From assembly GCA_012963565.1 (NCBI GenBank), contig DTVJ01000053.1, positions 1-9,549 of the forward strand: a DNA stretch of 9,549 nucleotides, read 5' to 3'. A model generated the notes under the pieces. That model was not told where the DNA came from and did no database searches. It saw nothing but the letters and a program-made list of their open reading frames with translations. Below are positions 1-5,877 of this stretch, piece after piece (the stretch's first letter is position 1; each line of letters starts with the position of its first letter). Source of the DNA: Piscirickettsiaceae bacterium (GTDB taxonomy: Bacteria; Pseudomonadota; Gammaproteobacteria; PS1; Pseudothioglobaceae). The position numbers and the translations under genes were made by a program.

Positions 1-353
1 TCGGCAAGTACATTGCTCCACGTGCATTGTTATGGTTCCGTATGGCAGCAGCAACTACTTGGTTAGTAGGTTTGTCATTATTGGCACAATCAGCTGGTGG
101 TATGACGGGCTTACATTTAGCCTTCACATTGGCTGAGGGTTATGAAGTGATTGGTGCAGGTTCATGGATGGGTACGATTATGGCATTTAATGTATGGTTT
201 ATCATTTGGCCAAATCAGCAAAAGATCTTAGGCATGAAGTCAGCATCTGCTGAAGAAATAGCAACCGCGAAGAAGAATGCAGCGTTGGCGTCAAGTATTA
301 ATGTGATACTATCTGTGCCAATGTTACTAACCATGCTTGCATGGCACGCTTAG
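1..353 (+). CDS. Urate-oxidase-N-terminal/PuuD-like membrane protein, C-terminal part (5' end outside window)
   Basis: The reading frame is open from position 3 to the TAG at 351-353, giving the last 116 residues of a gene that begins upstream. Three hydrophobic stretches look like membrane helices: one after the PRALLWFR segment near the start, one containing FNVWFIIWPNQQKIL, and one at the extreme C-terminus. The PRALxWFR and NVWFIIWPNQ(Q/K)KI segments are what I associate with the urate oxidase N-terminal/PuuD family of integral membrane proteins. Full PuuD carries a C-terminal cytochrome c domain after this membrane part. Here the protein stops after the last helix with no CxxCH, so it is a membrane-domain-only homologue and urate oxidation should not be assumed. 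A TTG at 27 and an ATG at 42 are in frame, but the frame continues upstream with conserved-looking residues, so neither is likely to be the real start. A terminator follows about 80 nt after the stop. The family call rests on memory of motifs, not on a search. Confidence 0.65.
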   Translation, partial: GKYIAPRALLWFRMAAATTWLVGLSLLAQSAGGMTGLHLAFTLAEGYEVIGAGSWMGTIMAFNVWFIIWPNQQKILGMKSASAEEIATAKKNAALASSINVILSVPMLLTMLAWHA

Positions 354-430
354 AAACCATTCTTTTAAGATTCACATACCATATAGTTTGTATTTATCTA
401 AAAGTTAAAACTATATAGTTATATATAAAG

Positions 431-453
431 ACCGAGATTACTCTCGGTTTTTT
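431..453 (+). terminator. Intrinsic terminator of the PuuD-like gene
   Basis: A 7-bp perfect stem, ACCGAGA (431-437) paired with TCTCGGT (442-448), closes a TTAC loop and runs into a T tract (448-453). It lies about 80 nt after the stop of the PuuD-like gene and on the same strand, as expected for rho-independent termination. It separates that gene from the porin unit. Confidence 0.8.
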
Positions 454-471
454 ATTGTTTGAATTTTGTAG

Positions 472-499
472 CCTTATATATAAGTATGTATATATAAGG
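472..499. repeat. Perfect 11-bp inverted repeat (possible operator or cruciform)
   Basis: CCTTATATATA (472-482) is followed by a 6-nt spacer (AGTATG) and its exact reverse complement TATATATAAGG (489-499). No T tract follows, so it is not an intrinsic terminator. It lies 115 bp upstream of the porin -35 element and may be a regulator binding site, a supercoiling-sensitive cruciform or simply AT-rich symmetry. The CC/GG ends make a purely random origin less likely, but no function can be assigned. Confidence 0.5.
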
Positions 500-568
500 T
501 GATCAAGGAATAGATATATTGATGTGAGTTCATAGATCTGTTTTGAACTATTCGTACTTTTAAACAGA

Positions 569-606
569 TTTGTAGTAAATTTGCATCTATTTGTATTTTT
601 TTTGCA
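569..606 (+). promoter_or_regulatory. Four phased TTTGYA direct repeats upstream of the porin -35 (putative activator site)
   Basis: TTTGTA (569), TTTGCA (580), TTTGTA (590) and TTTGCA (601) start 11, 10 and 11 bp apart, so all four lie on the same face of the helix. The last ends 8 bp before the -35 hexamer. Tandem direct repeats of this spacing just upstream of -35 are the known architecture for OmpR/PhoB-type response regulators, and porins are classic targets of that class. The repeat sequence itself does not match the E. coli OmpR or PhoB consensus, so the regulator is unknown. The last repeat also sits inside a 14-bp palindrome, TTTTTTGCAAAAAA (598-611), and phased A/T tracts could instead produce intrinsic DNA curvature that activates the promoter. 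Confidence 0.5.
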
Positions 607-614
607 AAAAAGTG

Positions 615-642
615 TTGACTTATTGAAAATCAGCTGTATAAT
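615..642 (+). promoter_or_regulatory. Sigma70 promoter of the porin gene
   Basis: TTGACT (615-620, five of six matches to the -35 consensus) and a perfect TATAAT (637-642) are separated by 16 bp. Transcription should begin near 649-651, leaving a leader of about 70 nt before the porin ATG. This is the best-scoring promoter visible in the window and fits a highly expressed gene. Confidence 0.85.
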
Positions 643-677
643 ACGCAGCATCTTTGTAATAAAACAGAGAAAAACAA

Positions 678-695
678 ACTAGAGTTCGCTCTAGT
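678..695 (+). promoter_or_regulatory. UUCG-capped hairpin in the porin 5' untranslated region
   Basis: ACTAGAG (678-684), loop TTCG (685-688) and CTCTAGT (689-695) form a perfect 7-bp stem with a UUCG tetraloop about 30 nt from the predicted transcript start. The following sequence is ATTTATTT rather than a pure T run, so termination is unlikely. The hairpin ends 14 nt before the ribosome binding site and leaves it unpaired. By analogy with the stabilising 5' stem-loop of E. coli ompA mRNA, it may protect a long-lived porin transcript. The structure is seen directly; the role is inferred. Confidence 0.6.
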
Positions 696-720
696 ATTTA
701 TTTAAAATTAGGAGACTAAA

Positions 721-1644
721 ATGAAAAAACAATTATTAATCGCTGCTATTGCAGCTTCAATGACTTCAGTTGCTATGGCTGACGTTTCTATTTCTGGCGC
801 TATGTTTGCAAAGTATGCAAATGTTGACAATGCACCTGCAGGTACTGCTGATACTAATACTCTAACTCATGAAACTGATTTAGATATTAACGGTTCTTTT
901 GGTGATACTTCAGTTAACATCCACATGGATGCTAATACTGGTAACTCTGCTACATTCGCTTCAACTATCACTACTAAGATTATTGACGGTTTAACTGTTA
1001 AAGCTGGTACTTATGCTGGTGGTAAATCAGTAATGTCAGCTAAATCAGGCGCAGCTACTAAGTCTTTAGTGACTTATGATGCGGGTATTGCTAAGGTTAC
1101 TTGGGAAAACAACGCTTCTGGTACATCTAACAATGTAGGTGTTTCTGGTTCTGTTGAAGGTATCGCTCTTTCTTTCAACAACAAGAAAACTCAGGACGAA
1201 TTTAAGGTTTCTGGTTCTGTAGCTGGTGTTGCATTTGCATACCACAACATTGATGCTGATGGTACTAACACTGATAAGAACTCATACGAGATCTCAGGTA
1301 CAGTTTCAGATATTAAGTTAGCTTATGCTGCTGGTAACGCTGATTCTGCTGCTCAAATCGATGGTGATGCTTTCTTCGGTAACACAGCTTCTATCTCTGG
1401 TAACGGTGATGACTTCTCAGGTTTCTCAGCTTCAACAGATCTAGCTGGTAACACTGTAACGTTCAAGCACTTCAAGCAAGATTCAGCAACTGCTACAAGA
1501 GACGCTACTACTAACAAGTTCACTGTTGTTCGTGCACTAGCTGGCGGTACTACTTTAACTGCTAACTACGCTGCGTTAGACGTTAATAACGGTACTACTG
1601 GTGATAAAGATACTTTTGATATTAAGCTTGCTGTTTCATTCTAA
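721..1644 (+). CDS. Outer-membrane porin (Gram-negative general porin type)
   Basis: Encodes 307 residues and probably forms a beta-barrel channel for small solutes in the outer membrane. Residues 1-20 are a clear Sec signal peptide: KK near the start, a hydrophobic core, and an AMA|D cleavage site, leaving a 287-residue mature protein. The mature part has no cysteine, one proline, many Gly/Asn/Asp/Thr residues and alternating hydrophobic strands, and ends in AVSF, the terminal phenylalanine recognised by the BAM machinery. Three imperfect repeats of a V/I-SG-S/T-V strand-turn unit occur near residues 139-153, 161-175 and 189-203. The start is set by AGGAG eight bases upstream of the ATG. The gene is monocistronic, with its own strong promoter and terminator. 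Codon use differs from its neighbours: 18 AAC to 6 AAT for Asn and 10 TTC to 5 TTT for Phe, which indicates selection for high expression. Pore selectivity cannot be read from the sequence. It is shorter than enteric OmpF/OmpC (about 340 mature residues). Confidence 0.82.
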   Translation: MKKQLLIAAIAASMTSVAMADVSISGAMFAKYANVDNAPAGTADTNTLTHETDLDINGSFGDTSVNIHMDANTGNSATFASTITTKIIDGLTVKAGTYAGGKSVMSAKSGAATKSLVTYDAGIAKVTWENNASGTSNNVGVSGSVEGIALSFNNKKTQDEFKVSGSVAGVAFAYHNIDADGTNTDKNSYEISGTVSDIKLAYAAGNADSAAQIDGDAFFGNTASISGNGDDFSGFSASTDLAGNTVTFKHFKQDSATATRDATTNKFTVVRALAGGTTLTANYAALDVNNGTTGDKDTFDIKLAVSF

Positions 1645-1687
1645 ATCTTATTTAGAAAAACAGTTAACTTAATTTTAAGTTAGTAAT

Positions 1688-1720
1688 AAAAACCCCCAAC
1701 TTCGGTTGGGGGTTTTTTTT
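1688..1720 (+). terminator. Strong intrinsic terminator of the porin gene
   Basis: CCCCCAAC (1693-1700), tetraloop TTCG (1701-1704) and GTTGGGGG (1705-1712) give an 8-bp GC-rich stem extended by A-T pairs (1688-1692 with 1713-1717) and followed by eight Ts (1713-1720). It starts 44 nt after the porin stop. A weaker AT hairpin (TAACTTA 1665-1671, TAAGTTA 1676-1682) precedes it. The five As on its left side also give a short T run on the other strand, but no minus-strand gene uses it. Confidence 0.95.
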
Positions 1721-1754
1721 CGTCTAATGAAAAATCATTTAAAATAGAGTTTTT

Positions 1755-1760
1755 TATAAT
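1755..1760 (+). promoter_or_regulatory. Putative -10 element of the ygfZ-nhaD-coaX unit
   Basis: A perfect TATAAT lies 13 nt before the ygfZ ATG, so transcription would start near 1767 with a leader of only about 7 nt. No recognisable -35 hexamer lies 16-18 bp upstream. The strong porin terminator just before it means the cassette needs a promoter of its own, which favours this call, but TATAAT is easily met by chance in AT-rich DNA. Confidence 0.4.
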
Positions 1761-1773
1761 ATTTATCTATTGA

Positions 1774-2571
1774 ATGATTACGCAACTTAACAATCGAACA
1801 TTATTAAAACTTAGTGGTAATGATGCACAAACCTTTTTACAAAATCAACTCTCAAATGATATTGATGTTTTGGAAGAGGATGTTGCACAACTCAACGCTT
1901 ATTGCCAACACCAGGGCAAGATTATTGCTTTATTATGGGTCATGAAAAAGACCGATGATTATTACTTGTCTTTGCCGAGTGATTTAGCCAGTATTGTTAT
2001 TCAAAGGCTAACTATGTTTAAGCTCATGTCAGAAGTAGAGATAGTTGATGTGACCAATGAGATTGTCCAGCTGGGTGTGACTGATGAAGAATTTGAAGGT
2101 GCTTGTAGGCTGAATGATCAACAATCTGTTGCTTTAGTTGAGAGTGTTGATGATATTGAACTGGGTGATGCTGATGAGTGGGAGTCAGCTTGTATTGCCA
2201 ATGATATACCTGAAGTGGTTTTGGCTACCACTGAGAAGTTCGTACCACAGTTGTTAAACCTTGATATTGATGAGGTCGGAGTTAATTTTTCAAAAGGTTG
2301 CTATCCTGGACAAGAAGTGGTGGCACGATTGCATTATCTCGGTAAATCAAAGCGCCGTATGCGTCAATTTGAGTGTGAAGGCGAGCTCGAAGTGGGTAAC
2401 GAGTTACTTGTTACCGGCTCAAAATCAGCTAAAGCCTCAGGCATAGTGGTGCGTTGTGTACAATTAGATGCTAAATCATTATGCCTAGCAACCGTTGAAG
2501 TTGCTTATGAAGATGATGAAATTACTTTGAATGATGCCGATGGTATCAAATTAACCAGGATTAAAAAATGA
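1774..2571 (+). CDS. ygfZ: Folate-binding Fe-S cluster protein YgfZ
   Basis: A 265-residue cytoplasmic protein of the YgfZ/GcvT-like family. E. coli YgfZ binds tetrahydrofolate and supports the activity of several Fe-S enzymes such as the tRNA-modifying MiaB. The family signature K-G-C-Y-x-G-Q-E is intact at residues 174-181 (KGCYPGQE), including the cysteine known to matter in E. coli. The N-terminal FLQNQLSNDI segment (21-30) matches the GcvT-fold folate-binding region, and the conserved R-x-H-Y-x-G-K stretch follows the signature. An in-frame TGA sits directly before the ATG, so this is the earliest possible start. No Shine-Dalgarno sequence is visible and the predicted leader is very short, so translation may be leaderless or nearly so. 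It overlaps nhaD by 4 nt (ATGA) and is the first gene of the cassette. Length is somewhat below the roughly 325 residues of the E. coli protein. Confidence 0.9.
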   Translation: MITQLNNRTLLKLSGNDAQTFLQNQLSNDIDVLEEDVAQLNAYCQHQGKIIALLWVMKKTDDYYLSLPSDLASIVIQRLTMFKLMSEVEIVDVTNEIVQLGVTDEEFEGACRLNDQQSVALVESVDDIELGDADEWESACIANDIPEVVLATTEKFVPQLLNLDIDEVGVNFSKGCYPGQEVVARLHYLGKSKRRMRQFECEGELEVGNELLVTGSKSAKASGIVVRCVQLDAKSLCLATVEVAYEDDEITLNDADGIKLTRIKK

Positions 2572-3950
2572 ATAAGTTATTGTTTTTACTAACATTATTA
2601 CCTATGGCTGTGTTCGCTAGTGGCGACCCTGCGCAAACGCTAGACCTTACTGATCACTGGGTGGGTTATACTGCGTTGGTATTGTTTGTCGTTGCTTATA
2701 TTTTTGTTATGGTGGAAGAATTCACTCATTTTAGAAAATCTAAGCCAGTGATACTTGTGGCCGGTTTGATTTGGGGACTAATTGGTTGGGTATACGCTCA
2801 ACATGGTTTACCACATGCAGCAGAAATTGCAATACGCCATAATATATTAGAATATGCAGAGTTGTTTTTATTCCTTCTTGTGGCCATGACCTACATCGAG
2901 GCACTACGAGAGCGTTTGGTGTTTGAGCGTTTGAAGGTTTGGTTGGTTAATAAGGGCTTAACTTTTAGGCAATTATTTTGGTTAACGGGATTCTTGGCTT
3001 TCTTTATTTCTCCAATAGCAGATAACTTAACTACAGCACTGATTATGGGCGCGGTGGTGATGGCAGTAGGTGGCTCTAACGTGCGCTTTATTTCTATCGC
3101 CTTTGTTAACATTGTTGTTGCCGCTAATGCTGGCGGTGCTTTTAGCCCGTTTGGTGATATTACCACGCTAATGGTTTGGCAGAAAGGCATTGTTGATTTT
3201 GCTCAATTTTTTAGTTTGTTTACACCCTCACTTATTAACTTTTTGGTGCCTGCAGCGATTATGCACTTTGCCATTCCAAATGAAATCGCTGAATCACATG
3301 AGGATAATATCGTCATTAAAGAGGGTGGTATATTGATAGCGGTGTTATTTATATTAACCATTGCTACGGCAGTGAGTTTTCATAATTTTTTACACCTACC
3401 ACCGGCAATGGGCATGATGACTGGTTTAAGTTATCTGATGATTGTGGGCTATGTTATCCGTAAGCGTGAAAAGGAAAATTGTATTAATGATGAAGAGTGT
3501 TTTGATATCTTTAATAAAGTTGCCAATGCTGAGTGGGATACATTGCTATTTTTCTTTGGCGTGATTGTTAGTGTTGGCGGTCTTGGTTTTATGGGTTATT
3601 TGGCACTGACCTCAGAAGCCATGTATGTAACGTTAGGTGCCACCTATGCCAATATTTTAGTGGGTGTGTTATCAGCAATTGTTGACAACATACCGGTGAT
3701 GTTTGCAGTACTGACAATGAATCCTGATATGTCATTAGGTCAATGGTTGCTGGTGACACTAACTGCTGGCGTTGGCGGTAGTTTGCTCTCAGTGGGTAGT
3801 GCGGCAGGTGTGGCGTTAATGGGTCAGTCTAAGGGTTTGTATACCTTTGTCTCGCATCTTAAATGGATGCCAGTAATATCCCTAGGTTATGCAGCCAGTA
3901 TTGTTGTTCACTTGTGGCTGAACTCTTCACTATTTGATGTCCCTGTCTGA
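2568..3950 (+). CDS. nhaD: Na+/H+ antiporter NhaD
   Basis: A 460-residue inner-membrane protein of the NhaD family in the ion transporter superfamily, exchanging cytoplasmic Na+ (or Li+) for external H+; known members come largely from marine, halophilic and alkaliphilic bacteria. Residues 1-18 resemble a cleavable signal sequence (MNKLLF...FASG), as in other NhaD proteins, followed by roughly a dozen hydrophobic segments. Conserved stretches are visible: FFISPIADNLTTALIMG (145-161) with the Asp-Asn pair, NAGGAFSPFGDITTLMVW (187-204), DNIPVMFAV (373-381) in the second half, and GSLLSVGSAAGVALMG (404-419). The two D-N motifs (152-153, 373-374) occupy matching places in the two inverted halves typical of this superfamily. 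AGGA (2557-2560) lies 7 nt before the ATG. The gene overlaps ygfZ by 4 nt and coaX by 14 nt, so it is probably co-transcribed and translationally coupled with both, although no functional link to either is known. Confidence 0.92.
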   Translation: MNKLLFLLTLLPMAVFASGDPAQTLDLTDHWVGYTALVLFVVAYIFVMVEEFTHFRKSKPVILVAGLIWGLIGWVYAQHGLPHAAEIAIRHNILEYAELFLFLLVAMTYIEALRERLVFERLKVWLVNKGLTFRQLFWLTGFLAFFISPIADNLTTALIMGAVVMAVGGSNVRFISIAFVNIVVAANAGGAFSPFGDITTLMVWQKGIVDFAQFFSLFTPSLINFLVPAAIMHFAIPNEIAESHEDNIVIKEGGILIAVLFILTIATAVSFHNFLHLPPAMGMMTGLSYLMIVGYVIRKREKENCINDEECFDIFNKVANAEWDTLLFFFGVIVSVGGLGFMGYLALTSEAMYVTLGATYANILVGVLSAIVDNIPVMFAVLTMNPDMSLGQWLLVTLTAGVGGSLLSVGSAAGVALMGQSKGLYTFVSHLKWMPVISLGYAASIVVHLWLNSSLFDVPV

Positions 3951-4629
3951 TAAATCAGTTTTACTGGTTGATATTGGTAATAGTGCTATTAAATGGTGCT
4001 TAGGTGATGGTGATATTCATGCTGAGCCTATTGAGAGTTTCAACTTAGGGAAATTGCCCATAGTAGATGAGGTTCTGGTGAGTTGTGTTGGCGATTGTGA
4101 GCTTTTGAGTGCGGTTAAAAATACCCATTTCGTTAAAACCCAATCAGCATACAAAACATTAAGATGTGGCTATCAAAATCCAAGCGAACTAGGAGTTGAT
4201 CGCTGGCTGGCAATGATTGCTGTGGTTGAGCAATATTCCAATCAGAGTGTGTTGGTGATTGATGCGGGAAGCGCGCTAACCTTTGATTTAATTTTGGCTA
4301 GCGGTGAGCATCAAGGTGGATTGATTATGCCTGGACTGAGCGTACTGCGTAGCAGTTTTGATCAATTTTCTACTAATTCACAACAGATACGTTCTCATAA
4401 TCTTGCTAACAACACGAAAGACGCTTGGGAGTTTGGCACGGGATACATGTTAATCAGTGCCATTAACGCACAAATTGAGCGCCATTTAGATGATTTTGGT
4501 GATTTGATCGTTGTGCTGACTGGTGGTGATAGTAAGATTATTGCACTACGACTTAATTACCAAGTTAAATTACATCAAAACCTAGTACTGGAAGGCTTAT
4601 CTAACTACGCCCAAACATATAGAGTGTAG
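3937..4629 (+). CDS. coaX: Type III pantothenate kinase CoaX
   Basis: A 230-residue cytoplasmic enzyme of the ASKHA fold that phosphorylates pantothenate with ATP, the first step of CoA synthesis. Motifs run in family order: DIGNSAIK (12-19, phosphate-binding D-x-G-N-x-x-x-K), GVDR (86-89, substrate pocket), DAGSALT (109-115, usually DxGTAxT), GGLIMPGLSVLRSSF (127-141) and LTGGD (194-198). The Thr-to-Ser change at 112 is conservative. I chose the ATG at 3937 over the adjacent in-frame TTG at 3934; both lie inside the end of nhaD and neither has a clear Shine-Dalgarno site, so translation probably depends on ribosomes finishing nhaD. Type III kinases need a monovalent cation (K+ or NH4+) and resist feedback by CoA; that is family knowledge. 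In several bacteria coaX follows birA, but no birA is present here. Confidence 0.93.
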   Translation: MSLSDKSVLLVDIGNSAIKWCLGDGDIHAEPIESFNLGKLPIVDEVLVSCVGDCELLSAVKNTHFVKTQSAYKTLRCGYQNPSELGVDRWLAMIAVVEQYSNQSVLVIDAGSALTFDLILASGEHQGGLIMPGLSVLRSSFDQFSTNSQQIRSHNLANNTKDAWEFGTGYMLISAINAQIERHLDDFGDLIVVLTGGDSKIIALRLNYQVKLHQNLVLEGLSNYAQTYRV

Positions 4630-4639
4630 CGTCCAGCCT

Positions 4640-4648
4640 TGGTATAAT
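4640..4648 (+). promoter_or_regulatory. Extended -10 promoter of trpS
   Basis: TGGTATAAT (4640-4648) is an exact TGn-TATAAT extended -10 motif located 10 nt after the coaX stop. The -35 region around 4620-4625 is poor, which extended -10 promoters tolerate. Transcription would start near 4655, leaving a leader of about 23 nt before the trpS ATG. No terminator separates coaX from trpS, so some read-through is also likely. Confidence 0.65.
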
Positions 4649-4677
4649 TCAATGAATTTAATTTAGCAGACTATACA

Positions 4678-5877
4678 ATGCAAGACACTCGAGTTTTATC
4701 AGGCATGCGACCAACTGGTCGACTTCATCTAGGTCATTACCATGGCGTGTTGAAAAATTGGCTAGATTTGCAAAATGAATACGATTCATATTTTTTTGTG
4801 GCTGATTGGCATGCTTTTACTACGCATTACGCTGACAAAATTGACCTTGAGACTAATGTCATGGAAATGGTAGTTGATTGGTTAGCGGCTGGTATTAATC
4901 CGAATACCTCAACTATTTTTGTACAGTCAAAAGTACCAGAGCATGCCGAGTTGCATTTACTCCTTTCTATGTCAACACCGCTGAGTTGGTTAGAACGTGT
5001 ACCCTCGTATAAAGATCAACAACTTAAGCTTAAAACTAAAGATTTGAGTACTTATGGTTTTCTAGGTTATCCATTGTTACAAAGTGCGGATATCTTAATT
5101 TATAAAGCAGGTCTGGTGCCGGTAGGCGAAGACCAAGTTGCACATGTAGAACTCACACGTGAAGTAGCCAGACACTTTAATTATATCTATGGTCGTGAGG
5201 TTGGTTTCGAAGAAAAAGCCGAAGCTGCTATTAGTAAGATGGGTAAAAAGCAAGCCAAATCATATCGATCTTTACGTAAAGCTTATCAAGAAAAAGGTGA
5301 TCAAGAGGCATTGAGTAGAGGACAAGCACTATTAAAAGAACAGCAAAATATTACCTTGGGTGATAGGGAAAGACTCTCTGGTTACATGGAAGGTACGGGT
5401 AGAATTATCTTGCCTGAGCCAGAATCAATACTCACTAAAGCCTCAAAAATGCCAGGTTTAGACGGGCAGAAAATGAGCAAGTCCTACGACAATACCATTT
5501 CTTTACGTGATACGCCTGAAGAGATTGAAATAAAGATTAAACGTATGCCAACTGACCCTGCTAGAGTGAGGTTAACAGACCCGGGAGACCCTAACAAATG
5601 TCCAGTGTGGCAACTGCATAAGGTGTATTCAGACGAACCAACTCGCGAATGGGTAGTTGAAGGCTGTACTAAGGCGAAGATAGGTTGTATTGAATGTAAA
5701 CAGCCGGTGATTGATGCGGTGAAGGCCGAGCTAATGCCAATGCAAGAACGTATTGCAAAGTATCAGTCCGATCCTGAACTGATTAAACAAATTATCTTTG
5801 AAGGTAGTGAAAAAGCGCGTAAAGTTGCTAAAGAGACAATGGCTGAAGTTAGAGAAGCCATGGGTATTACTTACTAG
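4678..5877 (+). CDS. trpS: Tryptophan--tRNA ligase
   Basis: A 399-residue class I aminoacyl-tRNA synthetase that charges tRNA-Trp in the cytoplasm. The HIGH-type motif is HLGH (17-20) within PTGRLHLGHYHG, and KMSKS is intact at 265-269. YPLLQSADILIYKAGLVPVGEDQVAH (131-156) is the tryptophan/ATP pocket region. It is about 65 residues longer than the E. coli enzyme, because of a charged insertion between roughly 180 and 245 (rich in Lys, Glu, Gln) placed before KMSKS. The C-terminal half holds four cysteines, C308, C330, C337 and C340, spaced C-x21-C-x6-C-x2-C, close to the motif that binds a [4Fe-4S] cluster near the anticodon-binding region in Thermotoga TrpRS. The start is the ATG right after the predicted leader, and the protein begins directly at the typical N-terminus; no good Shine-Dalgarno is visible. 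rluB follows after 31 nt and is likely co-transcribed. Confidence 0.95.
   Translation: MQDTRVLSGMRPTGRLHLGHYHGVLKNWLDLQNEYDSYFFVADWHAFTTHYADKIDLETNVMEMVVDWLAAGINPNTSTIFVQSKVPEHAELHLLLSMSTPLSWLERVPSYKDQQLKLKTKDLSTYGFLGYPLLQSADILIYKAGLVPVGEDQVAHVELTREVARHFNYIYGREVGFEEKAEAAISKMGKKQAKSYRSLRKAYQEKGDQEALSRGQALLKEQQNITLGDRERLSGYMEGTGRIILPEPESILTKASKMPGLDGQKMSKSYDNTISLRDTPEEIEIKIKRMPTDPARVRLTDPGDPNKCPVWQLHKVYSDEPTREWVVEGCTKAKIGCIECKQPVIDAVKAELMPMQERIAKYQSDPELIKQIIFEGSEKARKVAKETMAEVREAMGITY

Larger units (their letters stand above)
354..720. other. AT-rich intergenic control region without a gene
   Basis: This 367-nt gap holds no credible gene. In order it contains a 9-bp inverted repeat (ATATAGTTT at 381-389 with AAACTATAT at 408-416), an intrinsic terminator (431-453), a perfect 11-bp inverted repeat (472-499), an 8-bp inverted repeat with an 18-nt spacer (ATCTGTTT at 536-543, AAACAGAT at 562-569), four phased TTTGYA repeats (569-606), a sigma70 promoter (615-642) and the porin 5' untranslated region with a hairpin (678-695) and a good ribosome binding site (AGGAG, 710-714). 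The short inverted repeats at 381-416 and 536-569 could arise by chance in such AT-rich DNA. An 85-codon minus-strand frame spans 394-651, but it runs across the terminator and the promoter and is not a gene. Confidence 0.7.

Noticed and set aside
381..416. 9-bp inverted repeat ATATAGTTT/AAACTATAT just after the PuuD-like gene
   Set aside because: The loop is 18 nt, the arms are almost all A/T and no T tract follows; chance symmetry in AT-rich sequence is the simpler reading, so it is only noted within the gap description.
394..651. 85-codon minus-strand frame in the porin upstream gap
   Set aside because: It runs through an intrinsic terminator, an inverted repeat and the porin promoter, has the Ile/Asn/Lys/Tyr composition of translated AT-rich non-coding DNA, and resembles no family I recognise.
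2261..2446. Internal overlapping frame within ygfZ, and similar frames inside nhaD, rluB and ileS
   Set aside because: Each lies entirely within a well-supported gene, has no recognisable domain or ribosome site, and is a by-product of the real reading frame.
3934..3936. TTG start for coaX one codon before the ATG
   Set aside because: The adjacent ATG at 3937 is a stronger start codon and gives a normal N-terminus for the family; there is no ribosome site favouring TTG.
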